Positions 1 to 10,817 of a stretch of DNA of 64,000 nucleotides are shown piece after piece (within the stretch, counting starts at the first letter, position 1; each line of letters opens with the position of its first letter). Both the position numbers and the translations under genes were made by a program. The DNA lies in NCBI GenBank assembly GCA_030522415.1, contig CM060107.1, positions 2,291,347 through 2,355,346 on the forward strand. The letters are read 5' to 3'. Origin of the DNA: Channallabes apus. Lineage: Eukaryota > Chordata > Actinopteri > Siluriformes > Clariidae. The notes under the pieces were generated by a model. It searched no databases and had not been told where the DNA came from. It worked only from the letters and a program-made list of their open reading frames with translations.

Positions 1-1137
1 TTACTGTGTTCAGAACTAGTCCCTGTATACATCTGCAAATACAGGGTGTTATACAGAGGCCTAACAAAATTATAATCCCAATTGGTAAAACACTATAAAC
101 CAGCCAATAACCCCAGCCTCCCCATAATTGCGTTAACCACGAGATCCAAGACTCTACTTGGGGAGGTGGTTGCAAAGCCTTCTTCATGCGGTTTATGATG
201 TTGCTGATATTCTGATGATCATCATTGAAAGGCGTGAAAGGCCTTTACGGTGTCATTTTTTAGTATTAGTAACATGTATGCTAAACCATTTACCTTGTTT
301 AGGGCTACAGCTGTTCCTCCGCCGAGGAAGAGTGACCAGCCTACATTTGCTCCTGGGCTAGTCCATGGGTTTCCTAAAGTGTAACCATGAAATTTAATAG
401 GGACATCTCTTTTTCTTCTATTCTCTGACATCCGTGGCCCCCACGGATTTTCTGTGTGTACTGACACACTAGGAGTTACATATGCAGGATAACATGAGCC
501 TGTCCAATTGAAATACCAATTAATAATATAAGTAGAATTGTCTTCATATTTCTTAACAGGCAATGGGGAACAATAGCTCCCTAGGGCATCAAAACATAGG
601 TTATTGGAATAATTACACTCAGGGACTGCTGGGTTTGGCCTCCCTGTTTGTTTGTAGTATTCAGATATCTGTAAGATGGCCATGGTGGTTATCGGTATAA
701 TACAAGACGTGTTGTCTGCATTTGCTTCTGCTGCTGTGACATTATTTAGGGGCAGTGTTACCCAGCACGAGAACATGACATGGCATACACAGCAAAAATG
801 GATATACAAGAGGTTGTGTATGTCTGTTATATTATCAGCAATGTCTAATGATAGGGCACATTCCCAATTTCCCTGCACATCTATTGAGATTAGTGTTATG
901 CCTTTTTATCATGCTGTCTCTTCTCTTTATTCTAGTTAAATGCATGTGGCTTGAGTTTGTTAAATAGACTTTACCATCGCCGTTTCTCTCTGAATTCTCA
1001 ATAAGTAGGCACATCAGGGTAACCGTAACTATTATTATTCCTAAAGTTACCCAAATTGCTTTGGGGTGTTTTCTCATTTGTAACCAAGGGTCCAGTCCAG
1101 CTAATTCAATGTCTGTAGTGTGAATAATCTCAGTCAC
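1..1137 (-). pseudogene. env: Retroviral env, frameshifted, truncated by the window edge
   Basis: Three minus-strand segments in different frames make up env. The first, 1137-835, has an N-terminal cytoplasmic stretch, a hydrophobic segment (about residues 29-48) and a basic RIKRRD site, as in a long signal/leader peptide. The second, 878-222, has N-glycosylation sequons, cysteines and a furin-type RRKRD site followed by a glycine-rich hydrophobic segment that could be a fusion peptide. The third, left of about 230, is a tryptophan-rich membrane-proximal region, a transmembrane segment and a cysteine-rich tail, running off the window. At least two frameshifts (about 835-878 and 222-235) inactivate it. 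Both surface and transmembrane portions look shorter than usual, so internal deletions are likely. Whether it is foamy-like or gamma/epsilon-like is open. Confidence 0.7.
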
Positions 1138-1744
1138 TAATATTCTCCGTCCTCTAAAACAGTCTTCTGTCCTGTCAGTAGTTACAACACTTACTTTTAA
1201 CTCTAATTACTTTTATATGTCACCAATGTTACTCAGTGCTACTGCTACTTTGACACCTTACAATTTCTTCATGTGTTGTCCTCAAATGTAGTGTACTTAT
1301 TGTTGTGATGAATTTGAGTGGAGAGTCGTGGTTCTGCGTTGTTTCTGTCCACTCTAGTTGGTTCTTCTGACCCATGCACTTTGCGTGCAGGTGAGGGTCT
1401 GTTGGGGTTCACAGGAGAGGTTACTAGCACATCACTGTTCACCCTTGTTGACCTCTGTGTTGTTTTCTCTTAGGTTCTGGAACATGTTTGTGGTTGCTGG
1501 CGTGTACCCTCATCTCTGTTTCCACTACTTTGACTTCTGTTTGTGGTGTTAGGAGCACTGTCAATGGGCCTGTATTAAAAATAAATCCTCAAAGAGTTTT
1601 GCACAATAACATAACATTTCATCTTCACAATGTCCTTTTACTTTTCGTGTGCTCTGGCTTCATCTTAATTCCTTTATCTACAGTACAGTATGTTATTAGA
1701 AACACAAATGCACATACTATCGCTTATTCCCCCTTTTGACACAT

Positions 1745-2010
1745 GGTCCTTACACGTGTGTCAACTTAGCATAGAAAGAAATAGCTTTATAGGTAGACAC
1801 GGCTTGTGATTGGGGTCGTACCAAACCCCTTCTGTCAAAACACATCCCGCTTTTCTCCAGAGTGTTTCCTCTCCTGGAGTGACTGTAGCTCTGAAGCTCT
1901 TCAAGGTTAGCTGTGGGGGTGAGAGCATTAGACACACACACATGTTATGGTTATAGGAAAGGGGAAGTTTGGCCACGGCCTTCACTGCTGCATCTGCTTT
2001 TCTGAAATAG
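1745..2010 (-). pseudogene. Retroviral pol remnant (RNase H end and integrase start)
   Basis: A short minus-strand segment reads like the end of retroviral RNase H (KADAAVKAVAKLP) followed by the linker and start of the integrase N-terminal domain (EGVWYDPNHKPCLP, then KLTH). The last part shifts frame near 1760. The zinc-binding HHCC and catalytic core do not follow; sequence from 1745 to 1140 is not recognisably pol. About 3 kb of pol seems to have been lost or replaced between gag and env. The identification rests on short family-like motifs and on its correct position and strand between gag and env. Confidence 0.6.
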
Positions 2011-3950
2011 AATATAATTTGTTAGTTTGAGCATTACATTTACACTATTTAAATTTCATGTGCTATAACTATGACAAACTCCTGTTAGCACCTATTTCTC
2101 TATCACAAAATATTGTTCCATCCACGTTCATTTTATATCCGGATTCTGTAGTGGCGCTTACTGTGCTGCTGCTACAGGATCTGATTTGGCTGAGAAGTGA
2201 GATAAAGATCTCATTGTTTTCCTCTCTTTCTCTCTGTTTTTTTTTTTTCCTGCAGTCAGTCTGAAATCATGCAACAATTCTTTTCATCAACAGTTTTTGT
2301 AAAAGGCCTTTTAGAATTTGAAATGTCCAATATTAAAGTAGTTTATACTGCCAAATTTGATTCAATTAAAGATTGTTCTTGCTTCCGGAGTTCAACTAAG
2401 TGCACTGTGGGCCAGTAGACCCTTCCCATGAGTGTATAGCTCACTGGGGCCTCGAGGATTGTATAGATCAAATTAACTTTTCTGCAATAAAACACTTTTA
2501 CTTTTTACATTTCTACTTTAGCGTCAATTTTCTTATTTGTTTTAGAATATTTTGGACTACTACTGTACTTGGATCCAAAGTTTTATCTTGTCCCAAAACA
2601 ATTTGACCTAAGATATGACTTGTATGTGCGAATTGTAGCTTTTATATGGTTTGCTTTATGACCTTGTTCTGCTGGACAATAAGAAGTTGCTGATGTTTAC
2701 CATGACAACAGCTTTAAAATAAAGAATTAAACACTGGAATTATTTCAGTTAAAGACTCGGGTAGATACAGTATGAAGTTTGTAGGGCCTAAATTTTACTT
2801 TGGGGTGATCACCGCCAGTTCACTTCCCTTAATTAAACCTACATCGTGCTTGCCATTAGCCCATACATTTTAGTGAGTAATGATAAACATAAATCCTTTT
2901 TTTTAAAAAGAAAAGAAAAAGTTCAGCATGCTGATAACTTAATTTTTTCTGCCTGGCCAGGTCTTGTGACTGTAAGTACTGTAATATATACAGTTCTTTT
3001 ATACTTTAACACATGATTTTTCAGCATTGCATCAGCATTTGTTTCTCTGTGACTGTAATGTAATGTCAGATAAGACGTTCATTCTCAATCACTCTCATTC
3101 ATACCACATGTCACTCAAACGCCCAATATTTATTTATTTAGTTATTTTTTTCCTCATCCTTATTACTTTTATCCAATAACACATTAGGGGTGTCCCTACT
3201 GTGATTACTGTGACACTTGTGCTACATTTTCTCATGTGCACACTGCTTATCTCTACATTGACTACACATCTGAGCTTATCGTTAAAAAAAATTAGATATG
3301 TGACACACAGTGTAATGTATTTACTGGTATATATTTGTCTATCACCGTAGCATTTCCTGAACTCACAGTTGAAGTGCAGAGCTTCCATTCATACACATAC
3401 AACAGGGGCAACGGATCACATTTCACAAGAGTGAAATCCTCAGGCTCAATACTGGTTTAGTCTCAAGAGTTTTATGCCTAATTTACATATGAAATCTTCA
3501 CCCCAATAGTTTTACTGGGCAGCAATAAGAGCAAAAAATCTAAATTTATCATGTACACCTGGAAAAAGCCACACGCTTGTCTTTATGAGGCTCTTTTCAG
3601 CTGCATGTCCTGAAGTGCCCACAGAGTTCAGGAATCTGCCACTCTGTTTCACTAAACTGTCAAATACACACACTTTAATGACTGAATGACCTGCATGGAA
3701 TGTAGCAAAATGAATTTTGTTTGTCATGGAGCTGCAATTCCATTGTTGGCATTTTACTGATACTGTATACTTCAAGATCATACGTAGCATGTGTGGATGT
3801 TTCTAAGATACAAACGTGAATTGAATCATTGAAAAAGATAGCAAGCTTTTCTTCATTGCGATCACAGCAAGAAGTGTTAGTAGGAAAAATAATTATTTTT
3901 GACTCACCCTCTCCTTCGGGTCTGCTCCCCACACCCCCGGCCTTTTTCTG
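2011..3950. other. No recognisable gene; AT-rich sequence within the retroviral interval
   Basis: This interval lies between the gag and pol remnants. It holds only short, unconvincing ORFs and several A/T-rich runs. It may be decayed pol or a later insertion; I see no reverse transcriptase motif on either strand. Confidence 0.4.
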
Positions 3951-5185
3951 TCAATTTCCACCCTCTCCTCTGCTCCTTCTCGGACAGTCTCTAATCCAAT
4001 GGTCTTCACTTCCGCATGCATAACAGCCATTTGTTCTCCCACGTCCACGGCGTCCTCTTCCACGTCTCCTGTACTGTACATCCGCAGTTTGTCTTACCAT
4101 CTGCAACACTGCCAGCTGTGCATTGTGACTCTGGTCTTCTCTCTTCTTGTTGCGCTTATCTTGTTCTTGTGATACCAGCTTTTCTGCGTGTATTGCATGT
4201 TGTTCAATGAGACTAACTTTTCCAGTGTCCCATCCAACGCATGTGTTTTTCACCTTCTGAGCGATGTCCTCCTGTAATCCATTTATGAAACTGTTCCTCA
4301 AATGTGCTTCATACGGTGAAATTGCTGCCACAGACATGTCTGCAGGCCTCTCCAACCCGCTGTTTGCATCATGTACCTCAGTGAGACGGGTGAGATAGTG
4401 TGACACGCTCTCTCCTGGTTGTTGTTTGCACATTGATATGTTAGTCATATCCATTTTTGCTGGGAACGCTTCTTTACACGCTGCTGTAAGGGACACCACA
4501 AAACCGTTAAATGCTTGGTTTTCTTCATGATCAGCCTGAGCTCGCCGTGCGAAAACATTGTCCGTTGGCCAGGAATACTTAATCTTTGCAAAGTCCGCAC
4601 CTAGTTTTCTCCCCAAAAGTCGTCGCATTTCATAAGATGTCGGGCGAAACTCTGAGCAAAATCTGCTCATTTCATGCGAATTTCTGTCCTCCCACCTCTC
4701 TCGGGTCTGGGAGTTGTCCATGTGCATTTTCTGATGTCCTTTATTGTCCATTGTCAGTGAACAAGCATCGCTGTGCCATCCGCCCCTGCTACTTCCATCA
4801 TTGGAGCAGTGATTACTTGATGAACACTTCCTGTAGCTCCTAAGAGTTCCTCTCTCTCGTCCTCGCTGTCATCAGGTGGTGGTTGTCGATCAGCCTTTTC
4901 TCTTTTCAGCTGAACCTTGGTTCGAGTATGTGACGAAATTGGAGACAGAGCCGTCATTGCTGTGCTGGCTGTGCTGGGGCCTTGGGCCTGCCGAGAAGTC
5001 TCTTGTCCATGTTGTCTTACTGGATCTGCTGTAGGGGCTATCTGCCTAAGAGCTGGGGGTCGCGGGGGGCAGCCGTCCAGGTCGGGATCTGAAATAGACT
5101 TAACACACTGAAAAGAATCAATGTTTTGTGCTTGCATTTTAGGTTGTATGCGTTTTTCTCTTCTGTTTCTGCTTCTGCCTTCCAC
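3951..5185 (-). pseudogene. gag: Retroviral gag, broken into two frames
   Basis: Two adjoining minus-strand ORFs form gag: 5185-4754 (143 aa, proline- and serine-rich, matrix/p12-like) and 4751-3951 (266 aa). The second has a capsid-like helical region with a major-homology-region-like segment (QQPGESVSHYLTRL, about residue 110). It then has an RRRGRGRRGRGR basic stretch and one zinc knuckle (CYACGSEDHWIRDC, spacing CX2CX4HX4C) near the C-terminus, as in gammaretrovirus-like nucleocapsids. The two parts are out of frame at about 4752-4760, so one indel breaks the gene. No protease follows in frame; sequence to the left of 3951 shows no clear pol until about 2010. Confidence 0.85.
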
Positions 5186-5189
5186 ATAT

Positions 5190-6142
5190 TAAATCCTACC
5201 CAATTAATGTTTACTTTGTTATTCTTTTTGTTATTGTAATTATCTATCTACACATGATTCACACATCCACAACTCAAAAGCAATCTCAGTAATTAATAAT
5301 CTACATTTCTCTTTTTTTTTTCTTTTGTTTTCCCTGGATTTCCACATTTCTCAAACATTTCTCATAACATAATTTAGATGTTATCTTTACCAAGGAACGC
5401 CACAAGCGTAACAATCTTTTTTTTTTTTTTTTTTTTTTGCTGTTACCCATGATTTTTACTTGTCAATTTACACGTGCCACTAACTCACAGTGAGCTCTCA
5501 CAGTCTCCCTGACTGCTACCGGTGCAGCGGTTTGCACTCTGCCATAAAGTCCTCTTGACTTTACCGGTGCACTTTACACTCTACCTTAATTTACCTCAAC
5601 AGTCCCCTTGACTGTTTTTCCCGTAAAGTCCTCTTGACTTTTACGTGTGCACCTTGCAACCCTGCACTCTGACTTGCTTTTACCTCCGGAGGTCCTCACA
5701 CCGAGCACGTCTGCTGCGGGGCCAAGTTTTTCGGAAACGAGACAAACCCAGTACCCTATCTCTCTCTTTTGTGTGCCTTTGCACCTTTTTGGGTACTTTT
5801 CACGAATCCCAGACTCGTGTGATAGATCCAAGTTTAAATCTATCCCAGCCACTGTGAGAAAGCGCACTTCTTACAACTGTAATTGTAACTCAATTACAAC
5901 TTACTTTAACTTTAACAATTACAATTTACTTTAACTTTAACAATTACAATTTACTTTAACTTTAACAATTACAATTTAAAAAAAATTATTTCCTTACCAC
6001 ACTAATTTAGTTCTTTCAACTCCGGTGTTGAGGTGACATGGTGAATCCCCGGTCCTCTCACGCTCGATTGCCAATTAAGCGTTTGAGATGAAGTGAAAAG
6101 CCTCCAAGGCGTCAGCGCTTACGCCTCCCCGGGATTCTCCAA
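5190..6142 (-). other. Retroviral leader region with internal repeats
   Basis: This is about 950 bases between the LTR and gag. It includes a 27-base unit repeated about three times (5895-5985, acaatttactttaacttt type). It also has a degenerate repeat built on gtcctcttgact / gtctccctgact around 5500-5650, and a T-rich run at 5418-5438. No ORF of note. Packaging and splice-donor signals would be expected in this region but cannot be located by eye. Confidence 0.5.
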
Positions 6143-6614
6143 TGCCTTCCTCAAACACGGAGAACTGCCGACAACGCCAAGTTGTGGTGGAAATTCTGAA
6201 ACCAATATAAAGACAAGTAAAACATACACTGGGTAAGAGCAAAGTAACAAAGGTTTTATTTTAAACTTCTGCAGAAGGACCAGTCTCATACAGCAAACAG
6301 TTGCAGCATAGAGAAAGGTGATCTCTTTCTCTAGCTGACCTATTTTATACACAAACATCTCTGTTAACATAATCAACGCCCCGTACGTGAAGTTCCTACA
6401 TTCAAACTCATGACTCTATCTGCCCCAGACCAGATGTCCATACCTTATCATTTATTCAGGGACAACTACAATCAGGTTGTTTCTATTCTGTTCTCGGCCT
6501 TGTGTCTCTAAGCTTCGACAAACAAGTTCAAACTTCTAAGGCCTACGTTACACACTTACTACAAGAATCAAATAGAATTAATACATATAATTAAAATATG
6601 ATTTTTCCATTACA
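6143..6614 (-). repeat. 5' LTR of the endogenous retrovirus
   Basis: The right end at 6614 is fixed by comparison with the uninterrupted copy at 9402. On the minus strand the LTR begins TGTAATGG. A TATA-like box (GTATAAAATA, 6350-6341) is followed about 85 bases later by AATAAA (6260-6255), the usual U3-R spacing. The left end at 6143 is a guess: minus-strand sequence ends there in ...GGAAGGCA, followed one base later by a TGG-starting stretch that could be a primer binding site. I could not match that stretch to a particular tRNA, so the left boundary may be wrong by tens of bases. Confidence 0.65.
6341..6350 (-). promoter_or_regulatory. LTR TATA box
   Basis: GTATAAAATA on the minus strand, about 85 bases before the AATAAA polyadenylation signal at 6260-6255. 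It is the best candidate core promoter of the retroviral LTR. Confidence 0.6.
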
Positions 6615-8025
6615 TAGGGTCCTTCTGTTGGGCTGTGATGATCTCGCACAGGTCGCTCGGTAAGTCGGAGGCCTCTTTAGTGGACGTGGTGGGTAGACGT
6701 GGGGTGTCAGCTCCCTTTCGCGGTGGGGGTGCTCGGGGTATGGCATCTGGACCTGGATTTAAGCGGTCCTCATGATCTTTCTCTCCCCTAGCGCCTCTCT
6801 CCACCTGTTTTTCCATGGTGCTCGCCGCTCCTCTTAAACATCCGTCCACTCTCGTGTTGTTATTCTCCCGGGTTCGCCCCACTAACTCTCCCTCGGAAAT
6901 ATCAGGGTTCCCCATGAGACAGAGGGTGGGGTGGTCATCGGTGAAGTCTCTCTGGCGTTGCCCTGGCTGCTGTACCAGAGACCTCAGGTTGTCTTCACCT
7001 TCATCGAGGTCGTCGTCCAGTATAAAAGCCGCCATGAAAGCCTGTTTAAAAGACTGCCAGTCCTTCACCTTGCCCTTCTCCGCCTTCCACCAACTCAGAG
7101 CAGGCCCTCGTAGAACCGAGCTGAGGGTTCCTATTAGCTCTGGGCGGGTCAGGGGTCTGACCTCCAGGTACTTCTCCGCTTGCTCGATGAAGTTCCACAC
7201 CTCAGCTGTCTCTGACGCGTCGCAGAAGGCTGGAACCTCCACGCAGATGGCTGGTCGAGCGTGAAGAGAAGAAGATGAAAGTGGGGAGGAGAGCAGAGCC
7301 GAGGAGTGTACGGGAGCACCAGTAGGAACGTTGTAGATGTTAGGAGGGTATGGTGTCTTTACCTTGGCCGTCGCTGTAGTGGTTGGAGTGCTGGGACAAT
7401 GTTGTGCCTGAGAAGCAGGAGATGCAGGTGTGCAGGCCTGTAACCTGTGGGCGGTGGGTGTACTAGTGAGACGCAGTCTCTTCATCCGGTTCTCCCAGAT
7501 GATGTCACGTCGCAGAAAACAGTCAACGATGGCTCTCTCCATTTTCTCGAGAGCCTCCTGGCAGTAGCGCTTCAGCCCTTCCAAGCTCGCGTCCACTGCG
7601 TCACGAAGACTGATCTCACGGTTTAGACTGCTGTCTAAGGATTGTCTAAAATCCTGCTCTATGGAGCTCACTTTATCAGTAAGCGCCACCATGTCCCTCT
7701 TGCATTGATTAAGTTCAGTTCGTAGCGTGTGCACCACATACAAATCCGACACAGGAGCAATAATATCATCATCATTGTCATCATCATGGCTATCAGATAT
7801 ATATAATGAACTAATCAATGAAGTTAATTCAGCTGTAGGGTTACGGCGTGTATCAAATGCATCATCTATGTCATCCAGCACATCATTAGCTACAACCAAG
7901 TCGGCCTTAGCAGCACTACTAGCATTAGCATTAGCGTCAGCGAAGTTAGCGTCCATCTTGTTCAGCCACGCCACACAAAACCGGAAAATACCCCAAAATA
8001 CAGATTCCCCGTACGTACGGGCCAC
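6615..8025 (-). pseudogene. Second copy of the Gag-integrase ORF, cut by the endogenous retrovirus
   Basis: The first 469 residues match those encoded at 10812-9406. The ORF then runs into the retroviral LTR at 6614, which supplies the stop. Integrase-derived parts are missing here and would lie beyond the left end of the window, on the other side of the provirus. Confidence 0.85.
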
Positions 8026-8030
8026 CAGTA

Positions 8031-8736
8031 TGTAACGCTTCGATTATTATTAAACCGTTTGTTACAAGAAAACGGATTCAGGAATCTAAATAGGGGCTTG
8101 TAAACCACACTTCCGGTATTGCGCAACCGCGGTGGAACAATATACGACGCGACACAAAACAATGATAATAAATTAAACCAAGTGTATTATACAAAGATAA
8201 ACAGATAAATAAACAAACAAGGTGCACCAAAACCAATATATACAAATATAATACAAATATAAAGAGTGTGTGTGAGATGTATGCGGGTGTGTGAGTGTGT
8301 GTATGGTAGTCCAGTGTCTGATCTATGGCAATTGGGGTGAAAATGGTGAGTTGGAGAGATGGCTCGATCTCACCAGAAAACGATGGAAGGTCCGGGAGAT
8401 CGAGAAACGGAATCAGCTGGGTACTGAATGAAATCTTGGAACAATAATCCGCAAACAGTCGCTCTGTCTCAAAAAACACACAGCGCGCTGTCTTCATCTC
8501 TCCGTGCCGGCTACCTCACAGGTTCCGGCTTTATGCCAGCACACGTGATCAGACTCACATCCGGATTCCCTCGCGTCGCGATCGCGCATGCACGTGGGAG
8601 CTTGCCCGGTGACCAAATCAAAGTAACAAGTGGAAAACAAACAGCTCGGGCACATCTTCGGCCACAGGTGAGCAGCATTATCTCTTCAACCATTTACCTG
8701 TAATTGAAAATGTCCCTTTTGTGTGGCTGCGCTACA
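8031..8736 (-). repeat. Central LTR shared by the two internal regions
   Basis: Same 706-base length and termini as 10818-11523. It acts as the 3' LTR of the complete internal region (polypurine tract at 8741-8753 adjoins it) and as the 5' LTR of the second, truncated internal region (ORF starts at 8025). Confidence 0.85.
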
Positions 8737-8740
8737 TAGA

Positions 8741-8753
8741 CCCCCCCCCCCAA
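8741..8753 (-). promoter_or_regulatory. Polypurine tract
   Basis: On the minus strand a run of 11 G residues followed by TCTA lies directly before the LTR start TGTAGCG. This is the expected primer site for plus-strand synthesis of an LTR retrotransposon. Confidence 0.7.
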
Positions 8754-8901
8754 GCCTCCGGCGTCTGAGGAGAACGTCCGTACAAGCGCTTCAAATTCGC
8801 CACACTGTACACACCGGCTTTTTGTGGGTAGCCCCAAGACATTGTGTATTTTATTGGTCCTTTCCTTCTTTTTGTTTCTGCTGGTCCCTCCCACTTGGGC
8901 G

Positions 8902-10812
8902 CTACAGTAGCTGCGCAGAACAGCTCTTTGTTGTGGAGGCGAGTGGTCGAGTTTTGACCCAAACCAGTTCTCCCGGTTGAAAGTGCGCTGCTTCCCCCCG
9001 GGTATTGTGACATCTGACTTGTCTGGATCTAGACTGTTTTTCTCTGTGGTTGCCCTCCTCCGTCAAGACTCTTTGCCGGTGTAATGATGGGTAGGGTATC
9101 TTGTGTCGTTGACAAACGCAGCATGATTTCGTATACCACCAGACATCCTTCCGTACCGTCGGCCACCATGCCACCTCTAATAGCCTCAGCAGGGTCTTCA
9201 GTTGTCCCAAGTGTCCTCCCAGTGGATTGTCATGATAATAACTTAGAAAGTTTTTTATTAGTGACTGGGGGACTACTAGCTGAAATTTATCTCCTTGCCT
9301 TAATGGTACCCGGCGATATAGCACGCCCTGATGACGTTCAAAGGTGACCCTCTGATCTTGAGTGCTCCTTGGATGGTCGTTGGAGAGCAGCTTTAACATA
9401 GTAGGGTCCTTCTGTTGGGCTGTGATGATCTCGCACAGGTCGCTCGGTAAGTCGGAGGCCTCTTTAGTGGACGTGGTGGGTAGACGTGGGGTGTCAGCTC
9501 CCTTTCGCGGTGGGGGTGCTCGGGGTATGGCATCTGGACCTGGATTTAAGCGGTCCTCATGATCTTTCTCTCCCCTAGCGCCTCTCTCCACCTGTTTTTC
9601 CATGGTGCTCGCCGCTCCTCTTAAACATCCGTCCACTCTCGTGTTGTTATTCTCCCGGGTTCGCCCCACTAACTCTCCCTCGGAAATATCAGGGTTCCCC
9701 ATGAGACAGAGGGTGGGGTGGTCATCGGTGAAGTCTCTCTGGCGTTGCCCTGGCTGCTGTACCAGAGACCTCAGGTTGTCTTCACCTTCATCGAGGTCGT
9801 CGTCCAGTATAAAAGCCGCCATGAAAGCCTGTTTAAAAGACTGCCAGTCCTTCACCTTGCCCTTCTCCGCCTTCCACCAACTCAGAGCAGGCCCTCGTAG
9901 AACCGAGCTGAGGGTTCCTATTAGCTCTGGGCGGGTCAGGGGTCTGACCTCCAGGTACTTCTCCGCTTGCTCGATGAAGTTCCACACCTCAGCTGTCTCT
10001 GACGCGTCGCAGAAGGCTGGAACCTCCACGCAGATGGCTGGTCGAGCGTGAAGAGAAGAAGATGAAAGTGGGGAGGAGAGCAGAGCCGAGGAGTGTACGG
10101 GAGCACCAGTAGGAACGTTGTAGATGTTAGGAGGGTATGGTGTCTTTACCTTGGCCGTCGCTGTAGTGGTTGGAGTGCTGGGACAATGTTGTGCCTGAGA
10201 AGCAGGAGATGCAGGTGTGCAGGCCTGTAACCTGTGGGCGGTGGGTGTACTAGTGAGACGCAGTCTCTTCATCCGGTTCTCCCAGATGATGTCACGTCGC
10301 AGAAAACAGTCAACGATGGCTCTCTCCATTTTCTCGAGAGCCTCCTGGCAGTAGCGCTTCAGCCCTTCCAAGCTCGCGTCCACTGCGTCACGAAGACTGA
10401 TCTCACGGTTTAGACTGCTGTCTAAGGATTGTCTAAAATCCTGCTCTATGGAGCTCACTTTATCAGTAAGCGCCACCATGTCCCTCTTGCATTGATTAAG
10501 TTCAGTTCGTAGCGTGTGCACCACATACAAATCCGACACAGGAGCAATAATATCATCATCATTGTCATCATCATGGCTATCAGATATATATAATGAACTA
10601 ATCAATGAAGTTAATTCAGCTGTAGGGTTACGGCGTGTATCAAATGCATCATCTATGTCATCCAGCACATCATTAGCTACAACCAAGTCGGCCTTAGCAG
10701 CACTACTAGCATTAGCATTAGCGTCAGCGAAGTTAGCGTCCATCTTGTTCAGCCACGCCACACAAAACCGGAAAATACCCCAAAATACAGATTCCCCGTA
10801 CGTACGGGCCAC
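8902..10812 (-). CDS. Gag-integrase fusion protein of non-autonomous Ty3-like element, 636 aa
   Basis: A 636-residue ORF starts six bases inside the LTR boundary. Residues 1-160 are acidic and coiled-coil-like. About 255-370 is a Ty3-type retrotransposon gag (capsid) domain with the typical WWKAEKG and WQSFKQAF stretches. No zinc knuckle, protease, reverse transcriptase or RNase H is present. After a charged linker the ORF passes into an integrase zinc-binding domain with H527, H534, C564 and C567. It then jumps past the whole catalytic core to the C-terminal GELVWVKTRPLAS segment. The rest of the integrase C-terminus continues in another frame (to about 8755), so one frameshift is present. 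The product could assemble but could not reverse transcribe or integrate by itself. Start choice: first ATG after the LTR, conserved in both copies. Confidence 0.8.
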   Translation of the reverse strand: MARTYGESVFWGIFRFCVAWLNKMDANFADANANASSAAKADLVVANDVLDDIDDAFDTRRNPTAELTSLISSLYISDSHDDDNDDDIIAPVSDLYVVHTLRTELNQCKRDMVALTDKVSSIEQDFRQSLDSSLNREISLRDAVDASLEGLKRYCQEALEKMERAIVDCFLRRDIIWENRMKRLRLTSTPTAHRLQACTPASPASQAQHCPSTPTTTATAKVKTPYPPNIYNVPTGAPVHSSALLSSPLSSSSLHARPAICVEVPAFCDASETAEVWNFIEQAEKYLEVRPLTRPELIGTLSSVLRGPALSWWKAEKGKVKDWQSFKQAFMAAFILDDDLDEGEDNLRSLVQQPGQRQRDFTDDHPTLCLMGNPDISEGELVGRTRENNNTRVDGCLRGAASTMEKQVERGARGEKDHEDRLNPGPDAIPRAPPPRKGADTPRLPTTSTKEASDLPSDLCEIITAQQKDPTMLKLLSNDHPRSTQDQRVTFERHQGVLYRRVPLRQGDKFQLVVPQSLIKNFLSYYHDNPLGGHLGQLKTLLRLLEVAWWPTVRKDVWWYTKSCCVCQRHKIPYPSLHRQRVLTEEGNHREKQSRSRQVRCHNTRGEAAHFQPGELVWVKTRPLASTTKSCSAQLL

Positions 10813-10817
10813 CAGTA

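Larger units (their letters stand above)
1..6614 (-). mobile_element. Endogenous retrovirus, left end outside the window, pol mostly lost
   Basis: Read on the minus strand, the order is LTR (right end), leader, gag (5185 to 3951), a small RNase H/integrase remnant (about 2010 to 1745) and env (1137 to 1, continuing beyond the window). The right boundary is sharp. The sequence from 6615 onward matches that from 9402 onward, in a second copy of the host element, while the sequence to the left does not match. This shows that the provirus inserted into the Ty3-like element at 6615. The Gag capsid with a single zinc knuckle, and an RNase H to integrase linker of gammaretrovirus-like type, suggest a class I (gamma/epsilon-like) fish retrovirus; the exact clade is uncertain. 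Frameshifts and the pol deletion make it defective. The 3' LTR and target-site duplication lie outside the window. Confidence 0.85.

Noticed and set aside
1358..1739. Plus-strand reading frames near the env as a host gene
   Set aside because: Short, low-complexity, opposite to the retrovirus, no splice or start context.
3512..3932. Minus-strand frames left of gag as retroviral protease
   Set aside because: No DTG/DSG active site or any pol motif; position alone is not enough.
6119..6376. Hydrophobic minus-strand frame in the retroviral LTR as an accessory protein
   Set aside because: It crosses the TATA box and polyadenylation signal; better explained as LTR control sequence.
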